Shown piece by piece: positions 8,315-17,097 of a DNA stretch of 64,000 nt. How positions within the stretch are numbered: position 1 is the stretch's first letter; every line of letters starts with the position of its first letter. This DNA comes from Phyllobacterium endophyticum. GTDB taxonomy: Bacteria > Pseudomonadota > Alphaproteobacteria > Rhizobiales > Rhizobiaceae. A model generated the notes under the pieces. The model worked only from the letters and a program-made list of their open reading frames with translations, searched no databases and was not told the origin of the DNA. Location of the stretch: positions 868,001-932,000 of the forward strand of contig NZ_PGGN01000001.1 of NCBI RefSeq assembly GCF_003010935.1, read 5' to 3'. Made by a program: the position numbers and the translations under genes.

Positions 8315-9598
8315 CTAGGATCGTTCCATATCGATTTTTACCTTGACCACGTCTCCGGGTAGCAGTGTGGTGCCTTCCTCTGCCGACACTTCCTCTGTTT
8401 TGCCTTTGGAGGTGCGGACAATACTGTACTGCATGGCGACGTCCGAATTGTTGGTCTGGCCTGCCGCAGCTGGGGCATTGACCAAGGCTTCCGTCATCAG
8501 GTTCTTGTTCATCTGAAGCTTGAGATTGCTCTCGTCGAGTGCGGCCTGGGTCGCCTGGATTTCGTTGGCAAGTTCGGCCTTGCGCTCGTTTTGCAGGTCG
8601 GTCTCATTCTGGGTCGACTTGTTGATTTCCTGCTTGGCCCGCAAGGAGGCGGTGTCAAGATCGAGAAGCTTGCCTTCCATGTCGGCAACCGACGTCTGCA
8701 GACCCATCACGCGCGAATTCACGACGAGGCCCTGATCCGCCAGCCCGCCAATGCTTTTCAGTTCCTTGCGCGTCAGGTCCATCTGGCGGTTCTGGACGTC
8801 CATTTTCTTCTCAAGTGAACTGATTTCGTTCGTATAGAGCGTCTTCAGCTCATTGAGACCATTCAATTGAAGGTCCAGCGCGCTCTTCCGCGACTGCATG
8901 ATGGCGACTTCATCGGCAATCAGGCGCTTGGCCTCGGATTTCTGAATGAGATCGTCGGGAACCTTGATTTCCTGCGCGTTGGCGAGTTCGGCCTGCAACC
9001 TTGCAAGCTTCACCACAAGGCGGTCATGCTGGGCGACGATGACGTCGTAATCGCCTCGTGCGTTGAAATAGTCCCTTTCAAAGCGCTGGCCCGCAGAACG
9101 CGGCATGCCGCCGGCAAGACTGACAGCCTTTAGCACGGTCATTTCCGGCTCAAAGGCGTATTTCCCGGGTGTCTGTACATCTCCAGAAACAAATATCGGG
9201 CGAAACTCGGAGATTTCGACAGATGCTTCCGGCAGATCGACCAATCCCAGTTTCTGCCTCAGGTTCTTGGCTATTTCCTTGGCAATGTCCGAAGTGGTCT
9301 TCCCGCCGGCCTCTATTTCCCCGGCAAAGGGCAGGGACAGCGTGCCCGATGGTCCTACCCTGTAATCCCCGGTGATCGTCGGCCACTCGCGGAAAGTGCC
9401 TTCCGCGGTTTGCCACTCGACAACCCGCACGGTGACCTTGTCCATGGGGCCAAGCTCGTAATCCGCGGCGCGGGCGGCGGGCGCATACATCAGCGCCAGA
9501 AGCAGCAAGCAGCCGCCGAGAACCCGGAACGCGAGAGCGAACCTGTCCTGCACGGCAAAACAAACATCGGATGGGGAAATCGGGATCATTTCCTGCAA
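8315..9598 (-). CDS. exoF: ExoF-like outer-membrane polysaccharide export protein
   Basis: A 427-residue periplasmic/outer-membrane protein of the Wza/ExoF family. A signal peptide ends near ARAADYELG (about residue 46). A poly-export domain follows (to about 130), then an SLBB-type segment (FVSGDVQTPGKYAFEP), a long coiled coil (about 195-375) and a C-terminal LLPGDVVKVKID segment. Length matches rhizobial ExoF, which works with ExoY in the first galactosyl-lipid step and in export. It reads away from exoX across an 870-bp regulatory region. Confidence 0.88.
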   Translation of the reverse strand: MQEMIPISPSDVCFAVQDRFALAFRVLGGCLLLLALMYAPAARAADYELGPMDKVTVRVVEWQTAEGTFREWPTITGDYRVGPSGTLSLPFAGEIEAGGKTTSDIAKEIAKNLRQKLGLVDLPEASVEISEFRPIFVSGDVQTPGKYAFEPEMTVLKAVSLAGGMPRSAGQRFERDYFNARGDYDVIVAQHDRLVVKLARLQAELANAQEIKVPDDLIQKSEAKRLIADEVAIMQSRKSALDLQLNGLNELKTLYTNEISSLEKKMDVQNRQMDLTRKELKSIGGLADQGLVVNSRVMGLQTSVADMEGKLLDLDTASLRAKQEINKSTQNETDLQNERKAELANEIQATQAALDESNLKLQMNKNLMTEALVNAPAAAGQTNNSDVAMQYSIVRTSKGKTEEVSAEEGTTLLPGDVVKVKIDMERS

Positions 9599-10468
9599 TT
9601 ACTCCTGTAAAATCTAATCGAGATCCGGTTGGCGGCGGCGTTCTTCTCTCCGCAGGGGGATCGGCCAAGCCTCGCCTGCAGGATGCGTGCAGCATCTACC
9701 CCGGAGGAAGCGACCCGAAAATGACCACCTATCCTGCCGAAAGCACCAATTTTCACGCAATGCTTGTCGAAAACAAGGCATCGTCACTGGTAAATGGCAG
9801 CCGCTGCATATCCCGCCCCAGGTACGGAACGCGACGGGAAGTTCTGCGGAGTACTCGAAGAGTAGCACAAAAATGGTGCACTGCAACAGAAGGTGCGTCC
9901 CAAAACCGTTGCGAACGGGCCACTAACCCCGTTATTTGGCGCTCAGCCGCCAATTCTCACGTGCATTCGGACAAAAAGCGTGCAATCGTGAATTCAATAC
10001 CGCTGGTCCTTCGCAAGTCGAGTGTGAATAAGCCCATTCATTTGGCTAAATATAGATGATTGTATAGTCCGCTTGGCGGCCGGGCAGATTGTATCGGTTC
10101 ACGCTATTGTGTGATTTTCCCGATGCCACGCAGCATCCCGTGTTTTTTTTGGCCGGGATTGTTCTCGGAACCGTATCTGAACGTAAAACAATTCTTTGTA
10201 AGCGTTGTTTCCTGTATTCGACCGGCGCAATACTCCAGAGAGCCCGAATTTCCCTTGAAACCGGTGGTTACAAACAAGAAAAATTGTTATACAGGAACGA
10301 TAACCGGCCGAAATCGTTTAATATAACCTCTACAGGTTTCTTAAGATTGGGTTGGCAACCATAAGAGAGTATTCATGTGCGTCTGTTAACGTGCGTGAAG
10401 GGGAGGATAAAAATGAAAAAAAGCCCACTTTCCGCTTTTCTCCGGACAAGGAACAGGAGCTGAGCAAT
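9599..10468. other. exoF-exoX regulatory intergenic region
   Basis: An unusually long 870-bp non-coding stretch. It contains one copy of the EPS palindrome (TGCACTGCAACA, 9877-9888), a looser copy (TGCCACGCAGCA, 10124-10135) and AT-rich sequence before exoX. A short frame opens at 10352 ahead of exoX but has no ribosome binding site. I saw no RNA gene. Confidence 0.5.
9875..9888 (+). promoter_or_regulatory. EPS palindrome site 1 (exoF/exoX region)
   Basis: GGTGCACTGCAACA; core TGC-ACT-GCA at 9877-9885. It is one of at least seven related sites in EPS-cluster intergenic regions, 279 bp upstream of exoF. Confidence 0.5.
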
Positions 10469-10741
10469 ATGAGATTCCCAAACTTTTTAGTTGGAATGTT
10501 TGGCGTTCTCATCGCATTCGGGATCGCTACTTACCTGATGACCGGATCGTTTTGGGCTACGATTGCCCAGACGCTGGCTTGCGCCGTCGTCATCCAGGTG
10601 GGTTATTTCGTCGCGGTCCTATTCCTTGTGGCACGCGAGAAACCGAAACCCTCCGAGAGAAAGCAGTCCGGGCAGATTGATGCCGGCGTTGCAAATACGC
10701 AGCCGCCGTTCAAATCCATCACACCGACTGAAACGCACTAA
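10469..10741 (+). CDS. exoX: ExoX, exopolysaccharide production repressor
   Basis: A 90-residue inner-membrane protein starting MRFPNFLVGMFGVLIAF with two membrane segments (about 8-25 and 32-53) and a polar cytoplasmic tail. This is the architecture of ExoX/Psi, which lowers EPS synthesis post-transcriptionally, probably by acting on the ExoY galactosyltransferase; its dose relative to exoY sets EPS output. The start at 10469 follows GGAGCTGAGCAAT. A longer frame starts at 10352, but its N-terminus is polar and lacks a site. Confidence 0.88.
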   Translation: MRFPNFLVGMFGVLIAFGIATYLMTGSFWATIAQTLACAVVIQVGYFVAVLFLVAREKPKPSERKQSGQIDAGVANTQPPFKSITPTETH

Positions 10742-10908
10742 CCGGCAAAAAGCCCTGTATCTTTCTGCCTCTTGCGGGGAGGCGAAATAATTGTATCTTC
10801 CCCCTGACCAACCGCGGTTGATCCAGCATTGCCTCGCAATCGGAATCTCCCGCAGAAAAATCAACCCGCATGCGGGGTTCGGTCGTGCAGCGTCGGATCG
10901 AGGGCTGC

Positions 10909-11952
10909 ATGGTCGCACAACTTGAGGCAGGGGCAATTACCGATAATTGGGACAATAGCGTCTGCGTGATCATCGCTGCGAAAAATGCAGCCGATACAAT
11001 CGCAACCGCCATATCATCCGCCTTGAACGATGCGTACGTCAAGGAAGTGATCGTCGTGGACGACGGATCGACGGACGGAACCGCCAAAACAGCCGAAGAG
11101 ACGGATGACGGGAGCGGGCGCCTGCGCGTCATTCGTTTCGAGGTGAACAAGGGACCCTCCTTTGCGCGCAACCACGCCATCTCATGCTCCTCCGCAGCTT
11201 TGATCAGCATTCTCGATGCCGACGACTTCTTTCTCCCGGGGCGTTTTTCTGAGCTTCTGGCGACACAGGACTGGGATTTGGCGGCCGACAACATCGCTTT
11301 CATCGATCAGCGTTGGATCAGCAGCCTCGACACACTTTCAATTCGCAGGTTTTCGCCGGAACGATGGTTTCTCGATCTGCCGACATTCGTCGAGCGCAAC
11401 ATTTCGAGGCCCAACAAGCAGCGGGGAGAACTCGGGTTTCTGAAGCCTGTCATGCGGCGGGAGTTTCTTGACCGCCATGATCTGCGTTACAGCGAGAAAT
11501 TGCGGCTCGGCGAAGACTACGATCTCTACGCGCGCGCGCTGGCACTCGATGCGCGGTTCCAGGTCATCAACAATTGCGGCTATGGCGCCGTGGTGCGGGC
11601 GGATTCGCTGAGCGGCAGGCACCGGACCGAAGATTTGAAGCAACTCGCCGATGCCGACAGGTTACTGCTGGAAAGCGGGCTTCTGGCGGGAAGATCGAAG
11701 CAGGCTGTTCTGGAGCACGAGCGCCACATGCGTGGCAAGTATCACCACCGCCAGTTTCTGGATCTCAAATCACAAAAGGGGCTTGTTTCAGCGGGATTTT
11801 ATGGCTTGGCCAATCCATCTGCAATCGTTCCCATCATAGGGGGTGTCCTCAGGGACAAGCTCGACGGCTTCACCAGATCTTCTGGAAAGAATGAGGTGCC
11901 CACCGGGGATTTGCCCGCTCCGCGTTATCTTTTCCCCGACGCGGCAAGATAG
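10909..11952 (+). CDS. exoU: ExoU-like family 2 glycosyltransferase
   Basis: A 347-residue GT-A enzyme. The nucleotide-sugar motif DDGSTDG is at 51-57 and the metal-binding DADD at 103-106; RLGEDYDLYARAL in the middle carries the likely catalytic acidic region. Overall it looks most like ExoU, which adds a late glucose of the succinoglycan repeat, but ExoO and ExoW are close relatives, so the exact step is uncertain. The ATG at 10909 follows GAGGGCTGC; an upstream ATG at 10870 has no site. It sits 167 bp after exoX. Confidence 0.78.
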   Translation: MVAQLEAGAITDNWDNSVCVIIAAKNAADTIATAISSALNDAYVKEVIVVDDGSTDGTAKTAEETDDGSGRLRVIRFEVNKGPSFARNHAISCSSAALISILDADDFFLPGRFSELLATQDWDLAADNIAFIDQRWISSLDTLSIRRFSPERWFLDLPTFVERNISRPNKQRGELGFLKPVMRREFLDRHDLRYSEKLRLGEDYDLYARALALDARFQVINNCGYGAVVRADSLSGRHRTEDLKQLADADRLLLESGLLAGRSKQAVLEHERHMRGKYHHRQFLDLKSQKGLVSAGFYGLANPSAIVPIIGGVLRDKLDGFTRSSGKNEVPTGDLPAPRYLFPDAAR

Positions 11953-11987
11953 AGCCGGCAAGCCCCGCACTCATACTTTATGCTTAT

Positions 11988-12000
11988 GGTGCATTGCACC
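11988..12000 (+). promoter_or_regulatory. EPS palindrome site 2 (before the PhyH-type gene)
   Basis: GGTGCATTGCACC, a perfect odd-length palindrome; core TGC-ATT-GCA at 11990-11998, about 110 bp before the dioxygenase start. It shares TATGGTGCA with sites 1 and 3. Confidence 0.5.
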
Positions 12001-12110
12001 AAAAGGATCGATGGACTAAGCTTGCCGCAAAAATCAGAGACATCCGGGGAGGATTGCGAGTGGACGCGGGCGGCTGAATATTTGCAGCCGGACGAACAGA
12101 GGACGCAGAC

Positions 12111-13085
12111 ATGACTGACTTGCAGACGAACAAGTCTCAGACCCCAAGTCTGGAAGCTATTGCGCGAACTGGCGGTTCACTTCAGCGGATTGCAGCGCGC
12201 CTTCCAACCTACTGGGTGGATATCAAGGAAAACCCCGCCTGGCTGCCGATGTTTCTGCTTGCACGCACCATGCCGGCGCGCAAGGCCCATTGGCTTGGCG
12301 CCCGCGCTGTCAAACGAAGCGCGAATGCAGCGCCCAGCATGTTTTCCGGGATTGACGCCACGTCCGTCGCCGACAATCTGCGCAAGTCGGGTTTGTTTTC
12401 CGGCCTGGTTCTCCCGGATGCAATCCATCGGGAAATTGCGGATTTTGCATGCAAAACCCCGTGCTTCGGCAATTTCGACCGGCGGCTCGAGTTTCTACCC
12501 GGAGAACACGCCGAGGCCGAGAAGAAGTTCAATCGCTCGATTCTGAGCGGACATTATTTCGAGCGGGTTCTCGAGTGCGAAGCTGCCGTCGCCGTGCAAC
12601 GCGATCCGCTACTGGCTGATATCGCCGCCGATTATCTTGGCGGCCAGGCGAAATTGATCACAACGCGCATCTGGTGGAGCTTTCCGACCAAGGCGGCCTC
12701 TGCGGCGGACAAGCACCTCGCTTCGCAGGACAAGTTCCATTTCGATCTCGACGATTGGCGGATGTTGAAATTCTTTTTCTATCTCACACCGGTAGATGAA
12801 GAATCGGGCCCGCATGTATATGTCGAGGGGAGCCATATGCGGCGGCTTCTCAAGCACCAACTGACGCTTCTCGTCGGGCACCCGGCTGATGAGGTTCTTG
12901 GTGCCTATGGCGCCGGCAACGCAGTGACACTGACGGGGGGTGCCGGGCTCGGATTCGTCGAGGACCCATTCGGATTCCATATGGGCACAGTAGCAAAACG
13001 TTCGCCGCGTCTGATGATGGAGGTGGGCTTTGGTGTCTCGCGTCCATCCCGCCGGCGGTTTCACGGAGAGCCGGTTGTTCGCTGA
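12111..13085 (+). CDS. phytanoyl-CoA dioxygenase (PhyH)-like protein
   Basis: A 324-residue protein with the signature of Fe(II)/2-oxoglutarate dioxygenases of the PhyH type: His-x-Asp in DKFHFDLDDW (about residue 205), the distal His in FGFHMGT (about 290) and an Arg a few residues later (KRSPRLMM) that would bind 2-oxoglutarate. It has no signal peptide, so it should act in the cytoplasm. It lies inside the EPS cluster between a glycosyltransferase and a pyruvyltransferase-like gene, behind its own EPS palindrome. No standard succinoglycan role exists for such an enzyme; the substrate is unknown. Confidence 0.8.
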   Translation: MTDLQTNKSQTPSLEAIARTGGSLQRIAARLPTYWVDIKENPAWLPMFLLARTMPARKAHWLGARAVKRSANAAPSMFSGIDATSVADNLRKSGLFSGLVLPDAIHREIADFACKTPCFGNFDRRLEFLPGEHAEAEKKFNRSILSGHYFERVLECEAAVAVQRDPLLADIAADYLGGQAKLITTRIWWSFPTKAASAADKHLASQDKFHFDLDDWRMLKFFFYLTPVDEESGPHVYVEGSHMRRLLKHQLTLLVGHPADEVLGAYGAGNAVTLTGGAGLGFVEDPFGFHMGTVAKRSPRLMMEVGFGVSRPSRRRFHGEPVVR

Positions 13086-13134
13086 CGACCCAGCTACAGT
13101 CGCAGTCAAAGGCTCCGCAACGGAATAGAGTTTC

Positions 13135-14514
13135 ATGAAAATCATCGTCGAGAATACTGTCTGCCTGAACACGGGCGACGCAGCGATCCTGCTTGCCATC
13201 AGGCATATATTGCGAACCGTCTGGGGCGAAGATCTGCAGTTTCAGGTGTTCGACAGTCAACCGGAAGTCGCCGCCAGGCTCTATCCTCCGAGCGAATATC
13301 CGGATCTCGAATTTCACAAACTCCTGTCTGAGTCCGTCTTCAAGTACAACTACGATCAAAATGTCCTCAAGAACGCGATCAAGCCGCTCTATAACAGGAT
13401 CGTGCTGCGTGCGTTGCGCAAGTTCGCCAGGGGCGGGCAACCCGCAAAGGCGCTGTTCAGCGAAACGGATCGCCGTTCGCTCGCGATCTACCGCGACGCC
13501 GACCTGGTGATCACGACGGGCGGCACATATCTCGTCGAAAACTACAATCTCGAAAGGCGTCTGAACCAGTTCCGCATAGATGCGATCCTCGGCAAGGATC
13601 CTGTGTTCTTCACGCAATCGCTGGGACCATTCGACAAGGAATATAATCGCCGGGAACTGAAGCCGGTTTTCGACCGCAGCCCTCTGATCCTGCTGCGCGA
13701 CGCCCGGTCCAAAGAGCATATAAGCGATCTCGTGGCAGATTCGGGCAAATGTCACGTGGTGGCGGATGCCGTGTTCGCACTCGCCGATACAGACCGGATA
13801 GCTGGAATTCTGGCGTCGAACGGGGCACCCGTGACCGGCCGCGTTGCCATTTCTGTCCGGCACTGGAACTACGTCAAGGGCGGCGGCAACGGCATGGACC
13901 GCTATCTCGATGCGATCCGCAATATCGTCACCATCCTCGTCAGGGAACAGGGAAAAGAGGTAACCTTCCTTTCAACCTGCCAGGGCGTGCCGGAATATGC
14001 CCATGATGATTCCAAGGCGGCCAAGGCGATCGTTGCGGGGCTCGATCCCGAGATCGCAGCGCATGTCAGCGTCGACGCCGCCTTCCATACGCCGGAGCAG
14101 TTGATGGCGGCGGTCAAGGGGTTTGACTTCGTTGTCGCCACGCGCATGCACATGATGATCATGTCCCTATGCGTTGGCACTCCCGTGCTTCCCATCGCCT
14201 ACGAGTTCAAGACCAAGGAAGTCGCCAAGCGCACCGGCGTCTCGGACGTCCTCTTGGACATCGATACCGTGACGGCGGAAGAAGCCGGCGAGAAATTGAA
14301 AAGCTTCACGCAGAATCTGGACCACTATCGCAGGACCGCGCTTCAGGGCGTTCTCGACGAGCACGCCTCGGCGATGTCAGCGACAGGGCTCCTCCGGCCG
14401 CTGCTCGATGCACCCTCAGCGGATATTGCCGGTGACCTTGGCAAGGGCGCCGAACAGGGCTTGGCGCGAGCGGGGAAGCAGCAGCATGAGGGCGAGCGCG
14501 ATCGCATAATTTAG
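13135..14514 (+). CDS. polysaccharide pyruvyl transferase family protein (WcaK/AmsJ-like)
   Basis: A 459-residue cytoplasmic protein of the pyruvyl-transferase superfamily. Landmarks are the N-terminal NTVCLNTGDAAIL, the central TTGGTYLVENYN and FFTQSLGPF, and the C-terminal ATRMHMMIMSLCVGTPVLPI. It is longer than S. meliloti ExoV (about 316 residues) and closer in layout to colanic-acid/amylovoran proteins. It probably adds a ketal pyruvate to a side-chain sugar. The last 99 bp overlap the 3' end of the flippase gene on the other strand. It follows the dioxygenase by 49 bp on the same strand. Confidence 0.82.
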   Translation: MKIIVENTVCLNTGDAAILLAIRHILRTVWGEDLQFQVFDSQPEVAARLYPPSEYPDLEFHKLLSESVFKYNYDQNVLKNAIKPLYNRIVLRALRKFARGGQPAKALFSETDRRSLAIYRDADLVITTGGTYLVENYNLERRLNQFRIDAILGKDPVFFTQSLGPFDKEYNRRELKPVFDRSPLILLRDARSKEHISDLVADSGKCHVVADAVFALADTDRIAGILASNGAPVTGRVAISVRHWNYVKGGGNGMDRYLDAIRNIVTILVREQGKEVTFLSTCQGVPEYAHDDSKAAKAIVAGLDPEIAAHVSVDAAFHTPEQLMAAVKGFDFVVATRMHMMIMSLCVGTPVLPIAYEFKTKEVAKRTGVSDVLLDIDTVTAEEAGEKLKSFTQNLDHYRRTALQGVLDEHASAMSATGLLRPLLDAPSADIAGDLGKGAEQGLARAGKQQHEGERDRII

Positions 14515-15876
14515 CACCAGTGCCAGGATGACTGAGCGCAGGTCGGCCCCCGTGGTCAATGACAGGGGAAGCGAAAAGTACGCGCCCCAGGCAAGGAGCG
14601 CTGAAACAATGAAAAGGCCCTGCACCAGAAGCACATCCATGGCGGTCACCGGGCCGATACGATGCACCAGCACGGCAAGGACCGGAACGCGCAGGATATA
14701 GCCGCTGATCGCATAGGCGGCGGCGACGCCGACAGCACCCCATTGCAGACCGACGACGAACGAGACGACTGTCGTGACCGAAGAATAGATGCCCCAACGG
14801 AACATGGTTTTCGTTCTGTCCTGGCAGATGAAGATCCAGCCCGTGGTGCTCGATATGGGCTGGATGAGCCCGGCGATGCCGAGCCAGGCGAAGATCGGGG
14901 CTACGGGCAGCCAGCGCTCGCCGAAGAGGATGCCGACGACCTGCGTCGAGGTCAGTGTCAGCGCAGCGATCGCCGGTACCGTGACTGCCGCAAGCACCCA
15001 GTTGGTCTGCATGTAGATATCGCGAAAACGCTTCTTGTCGTCCTGGATGCGGCTCAAGAGCGGGATCATGAGGCGCGTCAGCGGCTGGTTGATGTTCTGC
15101 AACGGAAACAGGAGAAGCTTGTAGGCGCGGTCGTAATAACCAAGCTCGATTGCGCCCGAGAACTTGCCGATCAGGATATTGTCGAGGTTGCGCGAGAAGA
15201 AATTGACAAGATTGAAACCTGTCAGATTGGCGCCGAAGGACATGATATCACGGTCGATCCGGAGCACCGGCTTGTCCGGCCTGAACCGGGCTACCCGCCA
15301 GGCCGCGAGCAAGCCAACGACGGCCGAAGCTGCGGGACCGAGTACCAGCGACCAATAGCCCATGCCGGCATAGGCGGCAAAGGCTGCCGTACCAAACCCC
15401 GCAATGGCAGTGACTACGTCGTTGATCGCAAGCTGGCCGAACTGGAGGTGCCGGTTCATCAGGCTGAGCGGCATTGCCGCCAGACTTCCAAGAAGGAGCG
15501 GCAGACCGGCGCCGATCGTGATGCCGACCATGCGCCCGTCGCCGTAATAGGCGGCGACGGCAGGAGCGAGAGCAATGACGATCATCGTGGTGACAAGGCC
15601 TGCGGCAGCGCTCATCCAGAATACCTGGTTCAGCTGGCGCTGGGTGATTTCCTTGCGCTGGACCACCGCCTGCTGCAGACCGAGATTCTGGAACAGTGCA
15701 ACGAAGGCAACAATCGGGCTGACGGAGGCGACGAGACCGAAATCCTCAGGGACGAGAAGACGCGCGAGGACAACGACCGAGAGGAACTGGACGCCGATCT
15801 TTATGGCCTGCGCTATGACCGTCAACAGCCCGCCGCGAAGGGCTATCCGGCCAAACTGGAGCGGCTCGGCGCTCAC
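14416..15876 (-). CDS. exoT: ExoT/WzxC-like polysaccharide flippase
   Basis: A 486-residue MOP-superfamily exporter with about 12-14 membrane helices, starting MSAEPLQFGRIALRGGLLTV; the motif FFSRNLDNILIGKFSG near 215-230 is typical of the WzxC/ExoT group. It would flip the undecaprenyl-linked repeat unit across the inner membrane. Last gene of the exoY-ugd-GT4-GT4-exoT run; its start overlaps the preceding gene's stop by 4 nt (ATGA). Its final 99 bp are antisense to the pyruvyl transferase gene. Confidence 0.85.
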   Translation of the reverse strand: MSAEPLQFGRIALRGGLLTVIAQAIKIGVQFLSVVVLARLLVPEDFGLVASVSPIVAFVALFQNLGLQQAVVQRKEITQRQLNQVFWMSAAAGLVTTMIVIALAPAVAAYYGDGRMVGITIGAGLPLLLGSLAAMPLSLMNRHLQFGQLAINDVVTAIAGFGTAAFAAYAGMGYWSLVLGPAASAVVGLLAAWRVARFRPDKPVLRIDRDIMSFGANLTGFNLVNFFSRNLDNILIGKFSGAIELGYYDRAYKLLLFPLQNINQPLTRLMIPLLSRIQDDKKRFRDIYMQTNWVLAAVTVPAIAALTLTSTQVVGILFGERWLPVAPIFAWLGIAGLIQPISSTTGWIFICQDRTKTMFRWGIYSSVTTVVSFVVGLQWGAVGVAAAYAISGYILRVPVLAVLVHRIGPVTAMDVLLVQGLFIVSALLAWGAYFSLPLSLTTGADLRSVILALVLNYAIALALMLLLPRSRQALFGALAKVTGNIR

Positions 15877-17051
15877 GCTTTTGACTTTTCGTTGGCCAGG
15901 CGCGCGATCATTTGCGCGAACTCGCCATTCAAGACGTCGGCGTTGAATTCCGACTCGACCTTTTTTCGTGCTGCCAGGGCGATGTGCTCACATGCGGCGG
16001 GATTTTCCGCGATCCAGGAAAGCTTGGCGGCGAGGGAAGGAGGATCTTTCTCCGGTACGAGAATGCCTGTCTTCTGATCCTCGACCAGTTCGGGAATGCC
16101 GGAGTGATAGGTGCTGACTGCAATCAGCCCGGCTGCCATCGCCTCCATAAGCGAAACAGGAATACCTTCGACGTCGCCGTCAACGGCTGTCACGCTTGGC
16201 AGGATGAACACGTGGGCCTGGCGCAAGCGCTGCTTGACCTCGCTGTGTGGACGCGGACCGAGGAACGTCACCTTGTCTGCAATCCCGAGATCCTTTGCCA
16301 ATTGCTTCAGCGCATCCTGCAATTCGCCGCCGCCTATGATCGTGTAGGACCAGTCGAGGCGGGGGGACGAAGCCGCAAGCTCTCCGAGAGCCCGCAAGGC
16401 AAACTCGATGCCCTTCTTCTCGGTCAAACGGCACACGGAAATGAACTCCAGGGTGCCGTGCTGCCAGGAGCGCCAGGAATATTCGATCTCCGCGAGCCGT
16501 ACGCCCATGTGATGCACCACGACTTTTTCCGCCGATGCACCAGCCTTCACGAGAGCGGTCCTGAAATAGTCATTTACCGTCAGTTGCAGCGCTCCCTGCT
16601 TGAAGAGCACGTCATACTGCCACAGGGAATTGTCCTGCATGGGACGGCCGACGTCTCGGCCATGAAAGATGGTAACGAGAGGAGCGGCGAGGTGCCTCCG
16701 CTTCAACACACGGGCAACGCGCAATCCATTGTTGCCGAAATGCGCGATGATGACATCGAAATTCCGGAGCTTCCTTGCAAAGAGGATATCGAAGGCAGTC
16801 GAAACCTTGTCCCAAAGTATCGCCGGCAGCTTCCGCAGCAAAGGCCGAAACACCGCGAGACTGCCCCACCACTGGACCGCGATGCCGGAAAGCGCCTGCG
16901 AGCTGGTTGCACTCCCGACATTCTCATTAAGTGCATTCCGGTTGCAGATGACGCAAACTTCGAAGCCCCGCTCCACAAAACCGTTTACCTGATCCAGAAT
17001 GAACGTTTCGGACAATGAGGGAAACGTGTCCACGACGAAACCAACTCTCAT
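15873..17051 (-). CDS. GT4 glycosyltransferase (WcaL/AmsK-like)
   Basis: A 392-residue GT-B enzyme starting MRVGFVVDTFPSLSETFIL, typical of the colanic-acid WcaL/amylovoran AmsK group. The C-terminal donor domain shows RLTEKKGIEFALRAL and, near the end, DGDVEGIPVSLMEAMAAGL with the E-x7-E pattern. It would add one sugar to the EPS repeat. The ATG at 17051 is preferred because homologues begin there; a TTG at 17069 is possible. Not part of the canonical S. meliloti exo set. Confidence 0.82.
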   Translation of the reverse strand: MRVGFVVDTFPSLSETFILDQVNGFVERGFEVCVICNRNALNENVGSATSSQALSGIAVQWWGSLAVFRPLLRKLPAILWDKVSTAFDILFARKLRNFDVIIAHFGNNGLRVARVLKRRHLAAPLVTIFHGRDVGRPMQDNSLWQYDVLFKQGALQLTVNDYFRTALVKAGASAEKVVVHHMGVRLAEIEYSWRSWQHGTLEFISVCRLTEKKGIEFALRALGELAASSPRLDWSYTIIGGGELQDALKQLAKDLGIADKVTFLGPRPHSEVKQRLRQAHVFILPSVTAVDGDVEGIPVSLMEAMAAGLIAVSTYHSGIPELVEDQKTGILVPEKDPPSLAAKLSWIAENPAACEHIALAARKKVESEFNADVLNGEFAQMIARLANEKSKA

Positions 17052-17097
17052 TATTGGGTATTCTTTCAATGTATTCTTCAGGAAACACCGAGCAGTA

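Noticed and set aside
10352-10468. 39-codon extension of exoX
   Set aside because: Polar N-terminus without a ribosome binding site; ExoX proteins begin at the MRFPNFL position.
12850-13863. 337-codon open frame on the minus strand
   Set aside because: Spans two real plus-strand genes (PhyH-type and pyruvyl transferase) and has no family features.
14662-16077. 471-codon open frame on the plus strand
   Set aside because: Antisense to the flippase gene; its Asp/Glu/Arg-rich content is typical of the mirror of hydrophobic codons.
15912-17018. 368-codon open frame on the plus strand
   Set aside because: Antisense to the WcaL-like glycosyltransferase, which has clear family motifs on the other strand.
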